NCBI RefSeq assembly: GCF_026151205.1
Contig: NC_087083.1
Location: 7,995,460 to 8,059,459, forward strand
DNA: 64,000 nt
Direction of reading: 5' to 3'
Source of the DNA: Bolinopsis microptera
Lineage: Eukaryota; Ctenophora; Tentaculata; Lobata; Bolinopsidae
In this document: positions 12,901 through 23,318 of the stretch, in pieces
Layout: each line of letters opens with the position of its first letter
Numbering within the stretch: the stretch's first letter is position 1
Position numbers and translations under genes: made by a program
Notes under the pieces: generated by a model
What the model was told of the DNA's origin: nothing
Database searches by the model: none
Seen by the model: only the letters and a program-made list of their open reading frames with translations

Positions 12901-15900
12901 CACTCTACCCATGATTAGGGGTTTTGGTCAAATATACTTATACTAAATAGCGGGTTTTTAATATGACTTAGACATTAGATCAGTTATTGTTTGTGCAACA
13001 ATTAAAGAGCTTTAGTTTAATTAAGCTATTATTCACTGCAAACAATTTTTCAAAGTTAAGTGGCAAAACCATTTATAAAATTTTGTTCGAATCAACGCAA
13101 ATAATTTCAGTGTCAATATTATCGGTGATGATGTCAACATTCTTCATGTGGACTTCAGACCATTCCAGGACACGATCCGGATCTTACTAAACAACAAGAT
13201 TAACGGAGCTTGGCAGAAGGCAATCAGGTATAGATTCTTGACATAATTATTATTATAAAACAGGATCTTACCGACAAAAATGATTCTTTAAAATACCTTA
13301 ATGCGGTAAACTATTTCCTTGAAAAAGATTTTCCCAACATCTGTTGTAGTGTATGTACTAAGAGCATCAACTTGCGGGTGAACATTTTATGTCTCAAAAC
13401 CCAACATATTATACATCATTGGAAAGGTCTCATTGAGTAGAGTCATATGGTACCAAGTTTTGGGGAAATGGCTGCTCCTAGCGAAAGTTATAGCCCGTCA
13501 AAGTCCCAAAATTGTCACTTTAGACAACGGGGCGGGGCATCGTGTTCTTAAAGTTTTTGACGAATTTTTTTTACAGCATATTGTTTATCACATTTTTTAC
13601 ACAAGATTTTCTGTATGCCGTAATTTTTAATCCATTATTACAGTCACAATCAATTTATTTTGTCATCAGAGTTTGAATTACGTAAAGAGACAATCTGTAT
13701 TCCGCATGGTTCCCGGCGCGCTAGTTTGTCTACAAATTATTAATTCGCGCGTTACAATACAGAAGATGAATCCGAGATTGTGGAACCAGATGATACGGTT
13801 TTTGAGGCATTTTAATACGGTCATTTTAGTCAGTTAAAGTAATTTCAGAGTGCTGGAAATGGTTTCACGGTGTAGGGGGATGTGTTTACTAACTATTTTG
13901 ACGTCAAAATTATCGCCAGAGGCTCCCTGAGTCATGGAATGAACGGAATGAACAAAAATGAAATTTTTTAAAAAACTCATCGGATTGCCCCAAAACAGGT
14001 CGGAATCGTTTGGTATTGACCCTTATAGTGTTCCTACAAAGTTTGGTGGCCCTAGCACTCCCAAAACGCCCACTAGAGACTTGATTCCATTTCCGTATCA
14101 AAAAGCTGGTTCCTGAGTATCCGATATTGATACGGTCATTTCAGTCTGTTAAAGGGGCTGCAGAGTGCTGGAGATGATTGTACGGTGTAGGGGGATGTGT
14201 TTACTAACTATTTTGACGTCAAAATAGTCGCCCAAGATTCCCTGAGTCATGGAATGAACGAAATGGACAAAAATGAACATTTTTCTAAAACTCGTCGGAT
14301 TGCCCCAAAACAGGTAGGAATCGTTTGGTATTGACCCTAATAGTGTTCCTACAAATTTTGGTGGCCCTAGCACTCCCAGAACACCCATTATACCCTTGGC
14401 TGGATTCAAGAATTTAGAACCAGTTGAGCAGATAAAACGGATTTTGAGAAATTTTGTCTGCTTGTGTTGTTGCAGAGAGTTGAATTTGGTTCAACAGTAT
14501 TCAAACAAGATGTGTTCCAACTTAGTTTTGTAGCCCTACTAGTTTCAGAACGTCCACTAGAATCCGGTTCCATTTTCTTCCAAGAAGCTGTAGACAAGGT
14601 TGTTTGAAATTTAAATTTAACCTCTCTGGTAATACAACTTTTTACTTGGATGGATTTCAATAATTAAAGAGAGCAGATTGTTACTTTGTTGTTTTTGAGA
14701 TTTGATTTTTTGATATCATATGTACAAATGTATAAATCAGTTTCTACAAATTGTAACAGCAATTGGCAGTAATAAAGCGGTAGTAATAGTTTCGCACAAC
14801 ATCAATCATAATATCATTCAATACTTCAATACCTTCAAAATAATTTAACTCGGTTATAATAATTTAAACGCAGATCTAAAAGAACTAAGCACAGTAGTAG
14901 GATGAAGTTCCAGGCAAGGTTGGAGGAAGGTAGAGGTGAAGCTGTGGGTAAGGATAGTAGGCTGGGAAGGATCCATTTTTGATCCCACGAGAGCAAATCC
15001 AGTTCCAAGTGAGAGCAAATCCAGTTCCAAGTGAGAGCAAATCCAGTTCAAGTAAGAGCAAATCCAGTTCCAAGTGAGAGCAAATCCAGTTCCAAGTCTC
15101 GACAAGCTGCTTATCATTTTGTTCAGGAGGTATGGGAGCCCGGAAGAAGAATTAGGGTTGGTTTCTAAAGAGGTAGTGATACCAAGATAGGGGATTAGGG
15201 GATGTTAGGTAAGTGCTGATAGGTGCTCCCTAGCTAGTTATAACAAGCTATTTTGTCCCATTCGTAAATATCTAAGCTTTTGTTGATTTGAAACTCATTG
15301 TCTGGAACTGTTGTTATCAAATTCTGGAACTGTTGTAAGCTTTGTCTGGATCCAGCAGGAGAAGGGGGAAGAAGGAACTCTGTAGCAGGACAAGAAGGCG
15401 CAGTCTTCTTTCTTCACGACCAGTTGGCCGCACAAACAATCAGATCACATTCAAAATTACATCATATCTCTCATTGCCAGTAATAAATAATTTAAGTTTC
15501 ACAGTTAACTCCATCCAGTAATTATTATGATAGTAGTTCAAAATACAAACCAATAGAGCAATGGTCTTTCAACGTTATCTATCTTTGCATCCTGAAGTGG
15601 GTTAGGTGAAAATTCGTCGACCGCACGTAATCGTAGATTCAGAGTGTAAACAAAATTTGTGAAAATGGGGATCGTACAGTTATTTTTCAAATCTGACAGT
15701 TGAGAAGTCAAGAAACGTTATTTTATCAGGCTAAACGAAATATATCAAACTCGAAAAGCTGACATTTGCAAATTTATCGAATGAAAAACATGATTCATCT
15801 TTAGGTGTATATTTTCATGATATCTAGGATGCAACTTGGAATACTATATATTATATATACTAGCAGGAACCCGTATAATATAACGCTAAACGGTGTCAAG

Positions 15901-18900
15901 ACTCAAAATACTAAAATAATTATTACCTATTTAATTGGCGTTTTTGACACCACTTGGGGCTCCAAATTTTCGGCTCTAAAATCATTATTCCTTGGCCAAT
16001 TTTTTATTTTTTCATGCTGATTTGAAGGCCATTAAAGCATTTGTAACCCAGCCAAAAAAGTTCCAGTTGTATATCTTTTACGGTTTTTGCGGAAAGTCGC
16101 GCTAAAGTTGATGCCGTGGTGTCAGTAAAATGGCACAGATATATATATATCGTCTCGCTTTATATATAGTAAGATACTACAATGTACTGCAATTCAGAAA
16201 ATTCTAACGCCTAAGACTGATGAACGAAAGACTTAGACCTGAAATCAAGTTTAAAAGATCTCAATGTTACTTTATTGTGCATTCTAGGAGGCTTAGTGGT
16301 AGGAGGGACAAACCTATTCTCTATGAAGCTTTGCCTTACCTTAGAGCGGATCATTGGGCCTCTTAAGCAAGTACGTACGGTACAGGGCTTTAAGTACGTA
16401 CGGTACAGCTACTTTTAAAGGTACGTACCGTACAGGCACTGTAAGGTACAATTTTTTTTCAAATTTTTAGAATCAACTTCAGTGAATTACTTGCAATTTT
16501 TGATTAGTATTATCATCATAATTTTTGAGATAGAAGTCGAAAATTAACACAGTGGTTAAAACAATAAAAGATTTAAGAGGAAAATGTGTGTACCGGATCG
16601 CTCTTAACCGGTACTACACTGTACACTACTACTACTTGTAATTATCGTTAAACTCAAAGCTTCATCCTTTTGTTGCAGTATACGAACACCAGCTTTTCAG
16701 CTAGCTCAGGTCGCAACCTTAATCTACGCTTGTCCATAATATACTCGTAATCTCTAAAATTGGTCTCACAAATTAACGAAGAACTTAAAACACTGAATAC
16801 TATTTGGGCCAACTGTTTAAGCAGAAAAAGTTCTCCTCCAAAATATTTCCAGTATATTGACGGATTAATAAGCTTCATAGGTTCGAATTCCGCTTCAGTG
16901 TAGGGTTTAACCCCTTCTCTGTCGCACGTACCGCGCGTCTAGATTTTGTTTCCATTGCTATCAACTGGATTCAACCTTTCAGCCTACTTTATTTAGTACG
17001 TACCGTACAGCTAATTTAAAGGTACGTACCGTACGAACTTACCATCTTAGCTCTTAAGTGCTCGTACTGACGGGGATGATGTCCCTTAGATAATGCCCAC
17101 AAGAAACCTAAAGCCAAAGGACCACAATCATAAGAATTACCCTGCACCTGCGTATCAATATACCTAACTAAAGTAATGAGAGGTCTTAACTTAAGAATAC
17201 AGTGAGTGATGGACTTATCTAAAACAGTACTGTTCTCTAAACTAGCTGAGGTTTTCATGGCATCAAAAATTTCTACAACATGAGGTTCACTTATGAAAGT
17301 AAGGGCGTTAGATATACAGAACCAATGTAAATTACTAGGATTAATTATCTGGATAAACTTACTGTCAACTGGACTAAAACTACTATAACTATAAGGACTG
17401 GATGTCTGGATAAGCAAGTGTCTTGTAATGAAAATGAGTTGGAACGATGAATTTTACACATGTTGCTATAACTATTAACTATAATATCATCATACCATGT
17501 ACTAGAACTTTGAAAAATATCATATTGCTCCGAATACATACTAAGTCTTCCTGTGTCGGAGTGAGTGAGCCAGTTACTAGATACTGAAGTTGATTTTGAT
17601 TCTGCACTAACCTTAATCTTCTTACGCTTAGCACCAGCTTGTGACGGCTGTGCTCTCTTAAAGCCTGAGGACGGTTCAAAATCAAATATATCAAGTACTG
17701 GGCGCTTACTTTTATCAACACTAGGTGCGGGCTTAGACTGATCAGAAACAGGGGTACTTAACTTAAAGATTACAAGACAGGCTGAACGTGAAAATTCTAG
17801 GAATGCATGTTTAGAGAGTAGATTAGACTTAGTGTTGGAAAACTCATAGCAATTTGTTTATCTCGTTGAGATGATTCTAACCATTGTAATGACCAAGATA
17901 ACCACTTATTTCCCATCAAAAGACCGAAGCTGAGATATCTTGTATGAAGTGTGTCAATCGATGCTCGTGAGAGTGTAAAAATGGGGTCTGAACTGAAAAC
18001 ACAACAACCCGAAGTCTGAAGACTCTAAAACCATGATCATTTAAAATTAAATACACAAGACGAAAGTTTAGCTCTTATCAGAAGCAGAGATATCTTAAAA
18101 CAAGTGAGATAAAGGGTGTGGTCATACATATAACTTTAGTCTAAGGGTCACGAAATCCTCTCCGAACCTCAGCGTGGTGTGGCCTGGTTGGCAGTAACGG
18201 GTGGTGTGCTCTCTTGTTGAGTACAAAGGTTGGGACTTGCCAACTCAAAGTTACCATAGGAACCAGGAAGTCGACACTAACAGCTACCAAGCATCAGGAA
18301 ATTTCTCTTTCAGATATCAGGATACCAGATAGTACACGCACGAATGACGACACGTTAGACAAAGATACCTAGCTCTAAGAGCTATTAAATCACCAAGAAA
18401 TTCTCCTTCGGCTTTTAGGTCCCAACGAAGTCACCCACCACAGAGCTACGGATTCCAATTCGCTCATTCTGACTACAAAGACACACTGATAATTAGTAGT
18501 CTTTGCACTCCCTCAAGTAACCACTATTCAGGTCTTTTTCAGTTAAGACAGGTAATGCATAAGGGCTGACACACGCTAGACACAGGCTCGTGATAAGACA
18601 GAGTTAGGGATTTCAAATCTCTCACTCTGACTATGAGGAGTGAGGACACACTGATAGCGAGAATCCTTAGCACTTCTCCCTCCAGTGACCATATTCCAGG
18701 TCATCTCAGCTAGACAGCTAAGGGCTCATCTTGAGGCCATCACATTTAATCTAGGATTAGGGGACCGGGTTAGCTTTGCCACACTCTTCATTGAAGTGTG
18801 ACAAAACGCTCTACAATCATCTAATAGCAGCAGAGTTCGACTGACACCATTACTGGTTCTAATCAGTTTATACAGCAGAAGTTCTTAACGTTCGAAAACA

Positions 18901-21900
18901 GTTCATCTTGGACATCCTCCAAAGATGCTCTATCATAGCCTGTCGCATTACACGGGAAACCCTTAGATCTACAGTACCCTGGTGGACAGCATAGCTCACT
19001 AAAGCATAATCGGACCAGGAACAAACAACAATGCAATGCCTCAGGGATGCAAATATTAGGACATCAAAATTTTAACGAATGCATTACTCAAACTTTGGAT
19101 TCAATTTGTTAGCCCAACGTTAGATGGTAACAATACAGGACAGACAATCCTCCTTTACTTTCATTGAGAAAATAGTACCCACTATTTGCATTAGACATGG
19201 CAAGTATCTGGACTAATGATAACTTAGGATCCCCATCAATCATTAATTCCTCTCAGATTCCCAGGCTGCATTTAAAGCGCCTAACAGCACCAGTTTTAAC
19301 TCCAGGTTCGTTCAGGGACGTAGCCAGGATTTTTCTTTGGGGGGGGGGGGGGGGGGGGACCTGTCGGCGAGCCAACGCGTCCATTCCAGCTGCGCAGCGA
19401 GCAAGCTGTGGCGGAGGTCGTGGGCCCAGGGCCCAGCGGGGCCCAGGGGCGGAGCCACTTGGCGGGGGCTAGGGTGGCGCAGGCCCCGGAAAATTTTGCA
19501 AAATAGATTTTGACATTTCCTACGGTCTAGGGGACACTAGCCCCCCCCCCCCTGTCTACGTGCCTGGGTTCGTTCTGAACATCTCAGACCAACTCAATTC
19601 AATAGGTATTCACATCGAGTAGAACTTGGATGTTCCAGGGCATGAAGGAGTAACGGTAAAGAACTAGCGGACGAATTAGCAAGGGATGATCAATCCAACA
19701 ACATCCCCATAGGACCAGAACCCTTTCTCCCAATTAGGCCAAACTCAGTGACAGGAAAATCACACTTGAGATGTTCCTTCACAAACATAAATACAGGTAT
19801 TTAAATTTTTCTGGAACTCACATCAGATGGCTGACATGGCCACTGTCAGGATAGATCACAGCCCACTAGTTTAACAACGTCAACTTCGAGACACAAGATT
19901 GTGAACACTTTCAGGAGAAGCAGAAACATCCCAGCACCTCCTCTGCAAGGGCATCCATATCATGACACTCAGAATGAGGATAATTGGAAAACCACTAAGG
20001 ACTACGGAGAATCTTAACTGTTCTAACCAATCTTTCCCCTTTAGCAAAGTCACCCTGAACTCTACTGTGGTGAGTAGAGTGTTACACTTTGTAACGGTGC
20101 TTAGCTTTTCTTAGTATTATAGCTTTCAGTTCATGTTTCTAGTAAGATAAGATCTGGTATTGATACTTCTAATTGCATTTATTCTATAATGAATTGCATT
20201 ACACATTATATATGCTTTTAGATAGATACCAATCATCGTGATTCCATTGCATACATCAGACTAGAGCAATAAACATTAACAACAGTAAATTCAACCATAT
20301 CTTCAAATTTTTGGAACAGTCGACAATACTGGATAGTATAGGGAAAACCCTGGATTCTTCCTTTAAGTGTATACATACTATTACTATCCAGAACTAAGAA
20401 TATTTGCATTATACTTTCAAACCAATTTCACAGTGTGATCATTTAAACTTCATGTTGTGGACGTCAGCTGAATTTGATGCAACCGAAAATGCGACATGAG
20501 CATGGAAATTTGATATGAGAAAAAAAAATTGCGCAACAAAATATTTGGTTAAATCTCCTTATTGCGATTTCTAACTGCGCGGCGTAGCGCGTACTTTTAA
20601 ATCCAAATAAAAATTATTTTTGATTAAAATATCAAAAAATAAAATTACGGCATACAGCAAATCTTGTGTAAAAAAATGTGATAAACAATATGCTGTAAAA
20701 AAAATTCGTCAAAAACTTTAAGAACACGATGCCCCGCCCCATTTTTTAAATGGTCATTTTTGGAACTTTGACGGGCTATAACTTTCGCTAGGAACAGCCA
20801 TTTGCCCAAAACTTGGTACCATATGACTCTACTCAATGAGACCTTTCCAATGGTGTATAATATATTGGGTTTTGAGAATAAAATGTTCACCCGCAAGTTG
20901 ATGCTCTTAGTACATACACTATTGCATGCAGCTATATCTTTAATTTCGTTCAATTCATGCAAGTTGTCCATTTGCAAAATTTTACTATTGATTGACATTG
21001 ATTCGAAACATTCATTTAAAAAATCCATCAAATGCGCTATTTCTGAAACAAAATACTAAATATACTAAAAAATAATATGCACTAGACTAATTAATAAATA
21101 ATGAAGAGATACATATTATTATTTTAATAAATATTAAATATTTGCCAACATTATGATTTCGGTATTAACACGTTATTTTTAGACCAGCGTTCGGAAGAAA
21201 CACGTCGAAGAGACACGTCGTATATTCTGGCAAAGTCTTCAAAGTCACAATTGAGGTCCTAGATTCGGAATACAAAATTTCCTTCAACGACGAATAGATT
21301 GCTGCTAGATTCCCACAACGAGATGACATTGCTCTAGCCAACGCTGGTTCTTGACATTTTTATATTTGCACTAATATTTGACATTCAACTAATTCTTAGT
21401 CTGTCAGACTTGAAATTCAATAGAACGTTAGATACCTCAGTGGCGCTACGAGAAGGAAGCAACGGATTCCAGTGGACAAAGATCGAACTGCCAGCTGATG
21501 GAGGATGGTCTGACTTTTCGGAATGGTCTGAGTGCTCGGTTGCATGCGGGGGAGGATCTCAAAGTAGAAGCAGAAGTTGTTCCAACCCTGCCCCAGCAAA
21601 TGGAGGAGCTAATTGTGATGGAGAGGATTCGGAATCTCAAGACTGCAATGCAGACCCTTGCCCCGTTGACGGAGGATGGTCTGACTTTATGGATTGGTCT
21701 GAGTGCTCGGTTGCATGCGGAGGAGGATCTCAAAGTAGAAGCAGAAGTTGTTCCAACCCTGCCCCAGCAAATGGAGGAGCTAATTGTGGATGGAGACTAT
21801 TCGGAGACTATTCGGAATATCAAGACTGCAACATTGATCCCTGTCTAGGTAATATTAAATGCTTGTCTTTAGGCCTGCGTCTCTGACACCGTTATAATTT

Positions 21901-22713
21901 TAATCGTTTTAATTTTGATCCTTATCGATGGTCATTTCGAAAGAAAAGATAATATTATGACTTGCCGCGCTTGTGACTGTTCCTCACCTATAACGTTGCA
22001 CGAAAAAAAGATTTAAGTTGGTTTTACAGCCCAATAACGCTTCCTTATTCCTCGAAATTCTTGTGTTACTCAAACAAAGAACATTTTGATTCTGCAACAG
22101 AAGAGCAAAAAGATCGTGTCGTTAACAAGTCAAACTATCACAATTTTCAGAGCAGTTGCCCGCCACATCTATTGAAATCCTAAATATTTAATTTTCAGAT
22201 TGGAGGCCCATCTTTAACGCAAAATCTAAAACAATCAGAATTGACGGTACAGATCCCATAGAGTTCCAAATAAACTTTACACAGCACAAAGTGGTGGATA
22301 GTAAAGTGTATCTGTCAGCCAGTGTGCACTTATACGACGCTAAAAGGAACCATATAGGGAAGGCCAACTTCATTTTCTACGGTGGAAGCAGCGGGGGACA
22401 AGTTTATATTCGAGGATCTCCACGTTTCTACTTCGATGGACTCTGGTCTGGAATCAGAAGCTGCCGAACCTGGGGGACCGAGCTGAGTGACCTACGAGGA
22501 TTCGACTTTGTAATGACAATAGCAGTTGGTTCCCAGTATATGTTCCAGTTTGAGAGGGGTACTGGAGAGAGGATTACAGTTGATATGGGGAGTTGTGACA
22601 CCTACCCGGAGTTGAAGGAGGTTGTTAGAGAAGCTGTCAGCGCTGAAATATCTCTCTACACCTGGAAGGGAGACCTCGAGGATTACTTTACTACTCAGTT
22701 CACAGTCGTGTAG
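9998..22713 (+). CDS. Secreted galectin-TSP1-TSP1 protein with a novel C-terminal domain; in-frame TAG
   Basis: Six exons: 9998-10052, 12346-12454, 13111-13227, 21183-21346, 21408-21848, 22199-22713. All have GT-AG junctions and close in frame (1401 nt). Exon 1 is a signal peptide (MTSLHIIIGLGLLGLCS). Exons 2-4 plus the start of exon 5 form a galectin fold: LKVGDVISAWG, FNVNIIGDD, ILHVDFRPF, NNKINGAWQ, VFKVTIEV and YKISFND. Exon 5 carries two TSP1 repeats (WSDFSEWSECSVACGGG and its near copy). Exon 6 is the ~170-aa domain shared with the gene at 6252. A TAG at 21295-21297 (codon 132) lies in the galectin domain between FNDE and IAARFPQRDD. If real it truncates the protein; it could also be a null allele or sequence error. 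Intron 3 is ~8 kb and full of transposons. Confidence 0.75.
10407..10478. repeat. 36-bp direct tandem duplication
   Basis: Two copies of 'cctactgaccctagatcc...' spaced 36 bp, in intron 1 of the galectin-TSP1 gene. The rest of that intron (10053-12345) holds no exon I can recognise. Confidence 0.85.
11645..11742 (-). mobile_element. Short MITE (TTAC-TGGG family), minus copy
   Basis: Reverse-orientation copy of the family also seen at 29540-29621 and 58820-58900, with 'cattccgccgaatct' and 'gtccccaggtaa'. A partial internal duplication of 'cgctcagcctgtcat' is present. The flanks share GTGTAAAA. A further partial copy starts near 12471. Confidence 0.7.
12346..13227 (+). CDS. Galectin-domain exons 2 and 3
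   Basis: Exons 12346-12454 and 13111-13227 joined in phase 2. They encode the first half of a galectin-like beta-sandwich. The LHVDFR and NNKINGAWQ segments correspond to the H-N-P-R and W positions of the galectin sugar site, but the canonical asparagine and WGxEER are altered (AWQKAIR), so sugar specificity may differ or be lost. Confidence 0.75.
13316..13632 (+). repeat. Long inverted repeat, left arm
   Basis: About 310 bp nearly identical to 20643-20955 in opposite orientation, with the same inner end (ccgtaatttt). The pair brackets ~7 kb of transposon debris inside intron 3 of the galectin-TSP1 gene. The short frame MSRVIWYQVLGKW... in each arm is not a recognised protein. Confidence 0.85.
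13795..14400. repeat. ~315-bp tandem duplication
   Basis: Two copies of a segment containing 'ggtgtagggggatgtgttta' (13869 and 14184) and 'ggattgccccaaaacaggt'. A more diverged third copy may follow to about 14600. No protein match recognised. Confidence 0.85.
14990..15097. repeat. 22-bp minisatellite, five copies
   Basis: Unit GAGAGCAAATCCAGTTCCAA plus GT, with one copy shortened. It produces the ELDLL/TGFAL-type minus-strand frames, which are not real proteins. Confidence 0.9.
16372..17036. repeat. GTACGTAC palindrome-rich segments flanking transposase fragment
   Basis: 'agtacgtacggtacagcta' followed by 'aaaggtacgtaccgtac' occurs at 16372-16433 and again at 16995-17036, either side of the hAT dimerisation fragment. 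It may mark ends of a nested element; no clear target duplication was seen. Confidence 0.6.
16654..16878 (-). pseudogene. hAT transposase C-terminal dimerisation fragment
   Basis: Encodes PSIYWKYFGG, LKQLAQIVFSVLSSSLICET and RRLRLRPELAEKLV, matching the pattern of the hAT C-terminal dimerisation region (YW..., LA...S...E...F..., R.RL.P...L...). Only this last ~70 residues is present. It lies in intron 3 of the galectin-TSP1 gene. Confidence 0.75.
17043..17740 (-). pseudogene. Transposon-associated Ulp1-like (C48) cysteine protease, frameshifted
   Basis: Shows the Ulp1 catalytic pattern: LHWF (His), VEIFDA (Asp), then VQGNSYDCGPLALGFLWAL (Gln and Cys). The upstream part (SSSTWYDDIIVNSYSNM...SLQDT) is in a different frame from the catalytic part, so a frameshift lies near 17415. 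A good donor (GTAAGT) follows at 17042. Such proteases occur in several eukaryotic DNA transposons, and the neighbour at 16654 is a hAT fragment, but whether they belong to one element is unproven. Confidence 0.75.
18143..20070 (+). mobile_element. RT-less non-LTR retroelement, copy A
   Basis: Begins 'ggtcacgaaatcctctccga' and aligns over most of its length with copy B at 23709. Recognisable pieces in order: an endonuclease-end type segment (TLRSTVPWWTA), RNase H pieces (VLNISDQLNS, VPGHEG, GPEPFLPI) and a C-terminal Cys/His tail. Stops and frameshifts are frequent. No reverse transcriptase motif is present. A 254-bp MITE is nested at 19313-19566. Confidence 0.7.
19313..19566. mobile_element. 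hAT-type MITE with perfect 8-bp TSD
   Basis: Termini CAGGGACGTAGCCAGG and the reverse complement of CAGGCACGTAGACAGG. Flanked by GGTTCGTT at 19305-19312 and 19567-19574. Copy B of the retroelement (near 24820) shows the empty site with a single GGTTCGTT. The interior includes poly-G and poly-C runs that may be unreliable in length. Confidence 0.92.
20643..20955 (-). repeat. Long inverted repeat, right arm
   Basis: Partner of 13316-13632. It lies just outside exon 4 (21183) of the galectin-TSP1 gene. Confidence 0.85.
21408..21848 (+). CDS. Exon 5: end of galectin domain and two TSP1 repeats
   Basis: Acceptor ctgtcag at 21401-21407, donor GTAATA after 21848. The two TSP1 repeats are almost identical in DNA (both include a run from 'gtctgagtgctcggttgcatg'), indicating recent internal duplication. 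Each has WSxxxxWSECSVAC and the expected six-Cys pattern. The second has a short insertion (GWRLFGDYSEY). Confidence 0.88.
22199..22713 (+). CDS. Exon 6: conserved C-terminal domain
   Basis: Encodes the domain also found in the gene at 6252, with the same start phase (G|AT giving DW) and the same ending (DYFTTQFTVV then stop). The 3' flank is also homologous between the two loci. The polyadenylation signal is at 22862. Confidence 0.88.
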
Positions 22714-22861
22714 AAGTAGAAGTAGAACCAGAACTAGAAGTAGATACTGTTTTAATGGACCCTTATGATATATGCAGTGAATTCGTTTTCCATGAACTGG
22801 TTTTCTAATAACAATAATTCAATTAAATGTAGAACATTTAGAGTGTAGTTTTAGCTTTTTC

Positions 22862-22867
22862 AATAAA
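22862..22867 (+). promoter_or_regulatory. Polyadenylation signal AATAAA
   Basis: About 150 nt past the stop at 22713, conserved with the paralogous locus at 6098-6103. The convergent gene ends at 23010, leaving under 300 bp between stop codons. Confidence 0.65.
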
Positions 22868-23009
22868 AAGCAGTTTTAATTCCAAAAGCCATGACAAACA
22901 AAAATAAACAACAGTCAATGCCGAAACTGAAATTTCTGATCAATCATAACTTCTGCTCCGGCCGTCCGGCGTTATCAACTTCGTGGTAAGATCGTGGTAT
23001 GTCATTTTT

Positions 23010-23318
23010 CTAAAATCTCCCAATAAAAGGAACTACCATACTGAAAATACTAAAAACGACCCAAAAGTCCACGACTCTCCCCGACAGCCTCAGAGCACCA
23101 GAATTATCAGACTCATTTTTAGCTCTCTCCATTATCCCCCTGTTACAATGATCATCTTTACACGTCTCCACGGAACACGCCTGGATGTAGTAATTATACG
23201 GACACGCCTCCTCTAATGTTATATTATCCAAACACCCCAACTTGAAGAGTTTTAGACCCAGCAGGTCAACAGTTGCCGTGTAACAGTTTCCACAGTCGGT
23301 GTAGCTATCCAAACACAC
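23010..23318 (-). CDS. Exon 8: Ly6/uPAR-like domain and GPI-type C-terminus
   Basis: 102 codons after acceptor CTGAACAG. Ten or so Cys, ending with the KDDHCN (C...CN) signature of three-finger Ly6/uPAR folds, then NESDNSGALRLSG and a ~20-residue hydrophobic end (VVDFWVVFSIFSMVVPFIGR). A small-residue stretch before a terminal hydrophobic segment suggests GPI attachment; a simple membrane anchor is the alternative. Confidence 0.75.
   Translation of the reverse strand: MCLDSYTDCGNCYTATVDLLGLKLFKLGCLDNITLEEACPYNYYIQACSVETCKDDHCNRGIMERAKNESDNSGALRLSGRVVDFWVVFSIFSMVVPFIGRF

Noticed and set aside
21295-21297. Alternative genetic code (TAG as sense)
   Set aside because: The other gene models in the window run hundreds of codons with no in-frame TAG, and exon 8 of the Ig/Ly6 gene ends on TAG.
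23010-23318. Three-finger toxin
   Set aside because: The domain is fused to Ig and Cys-rich domains and followed by a membrane/GPI-type tail, as in Ly6/uPAR surface proteins.
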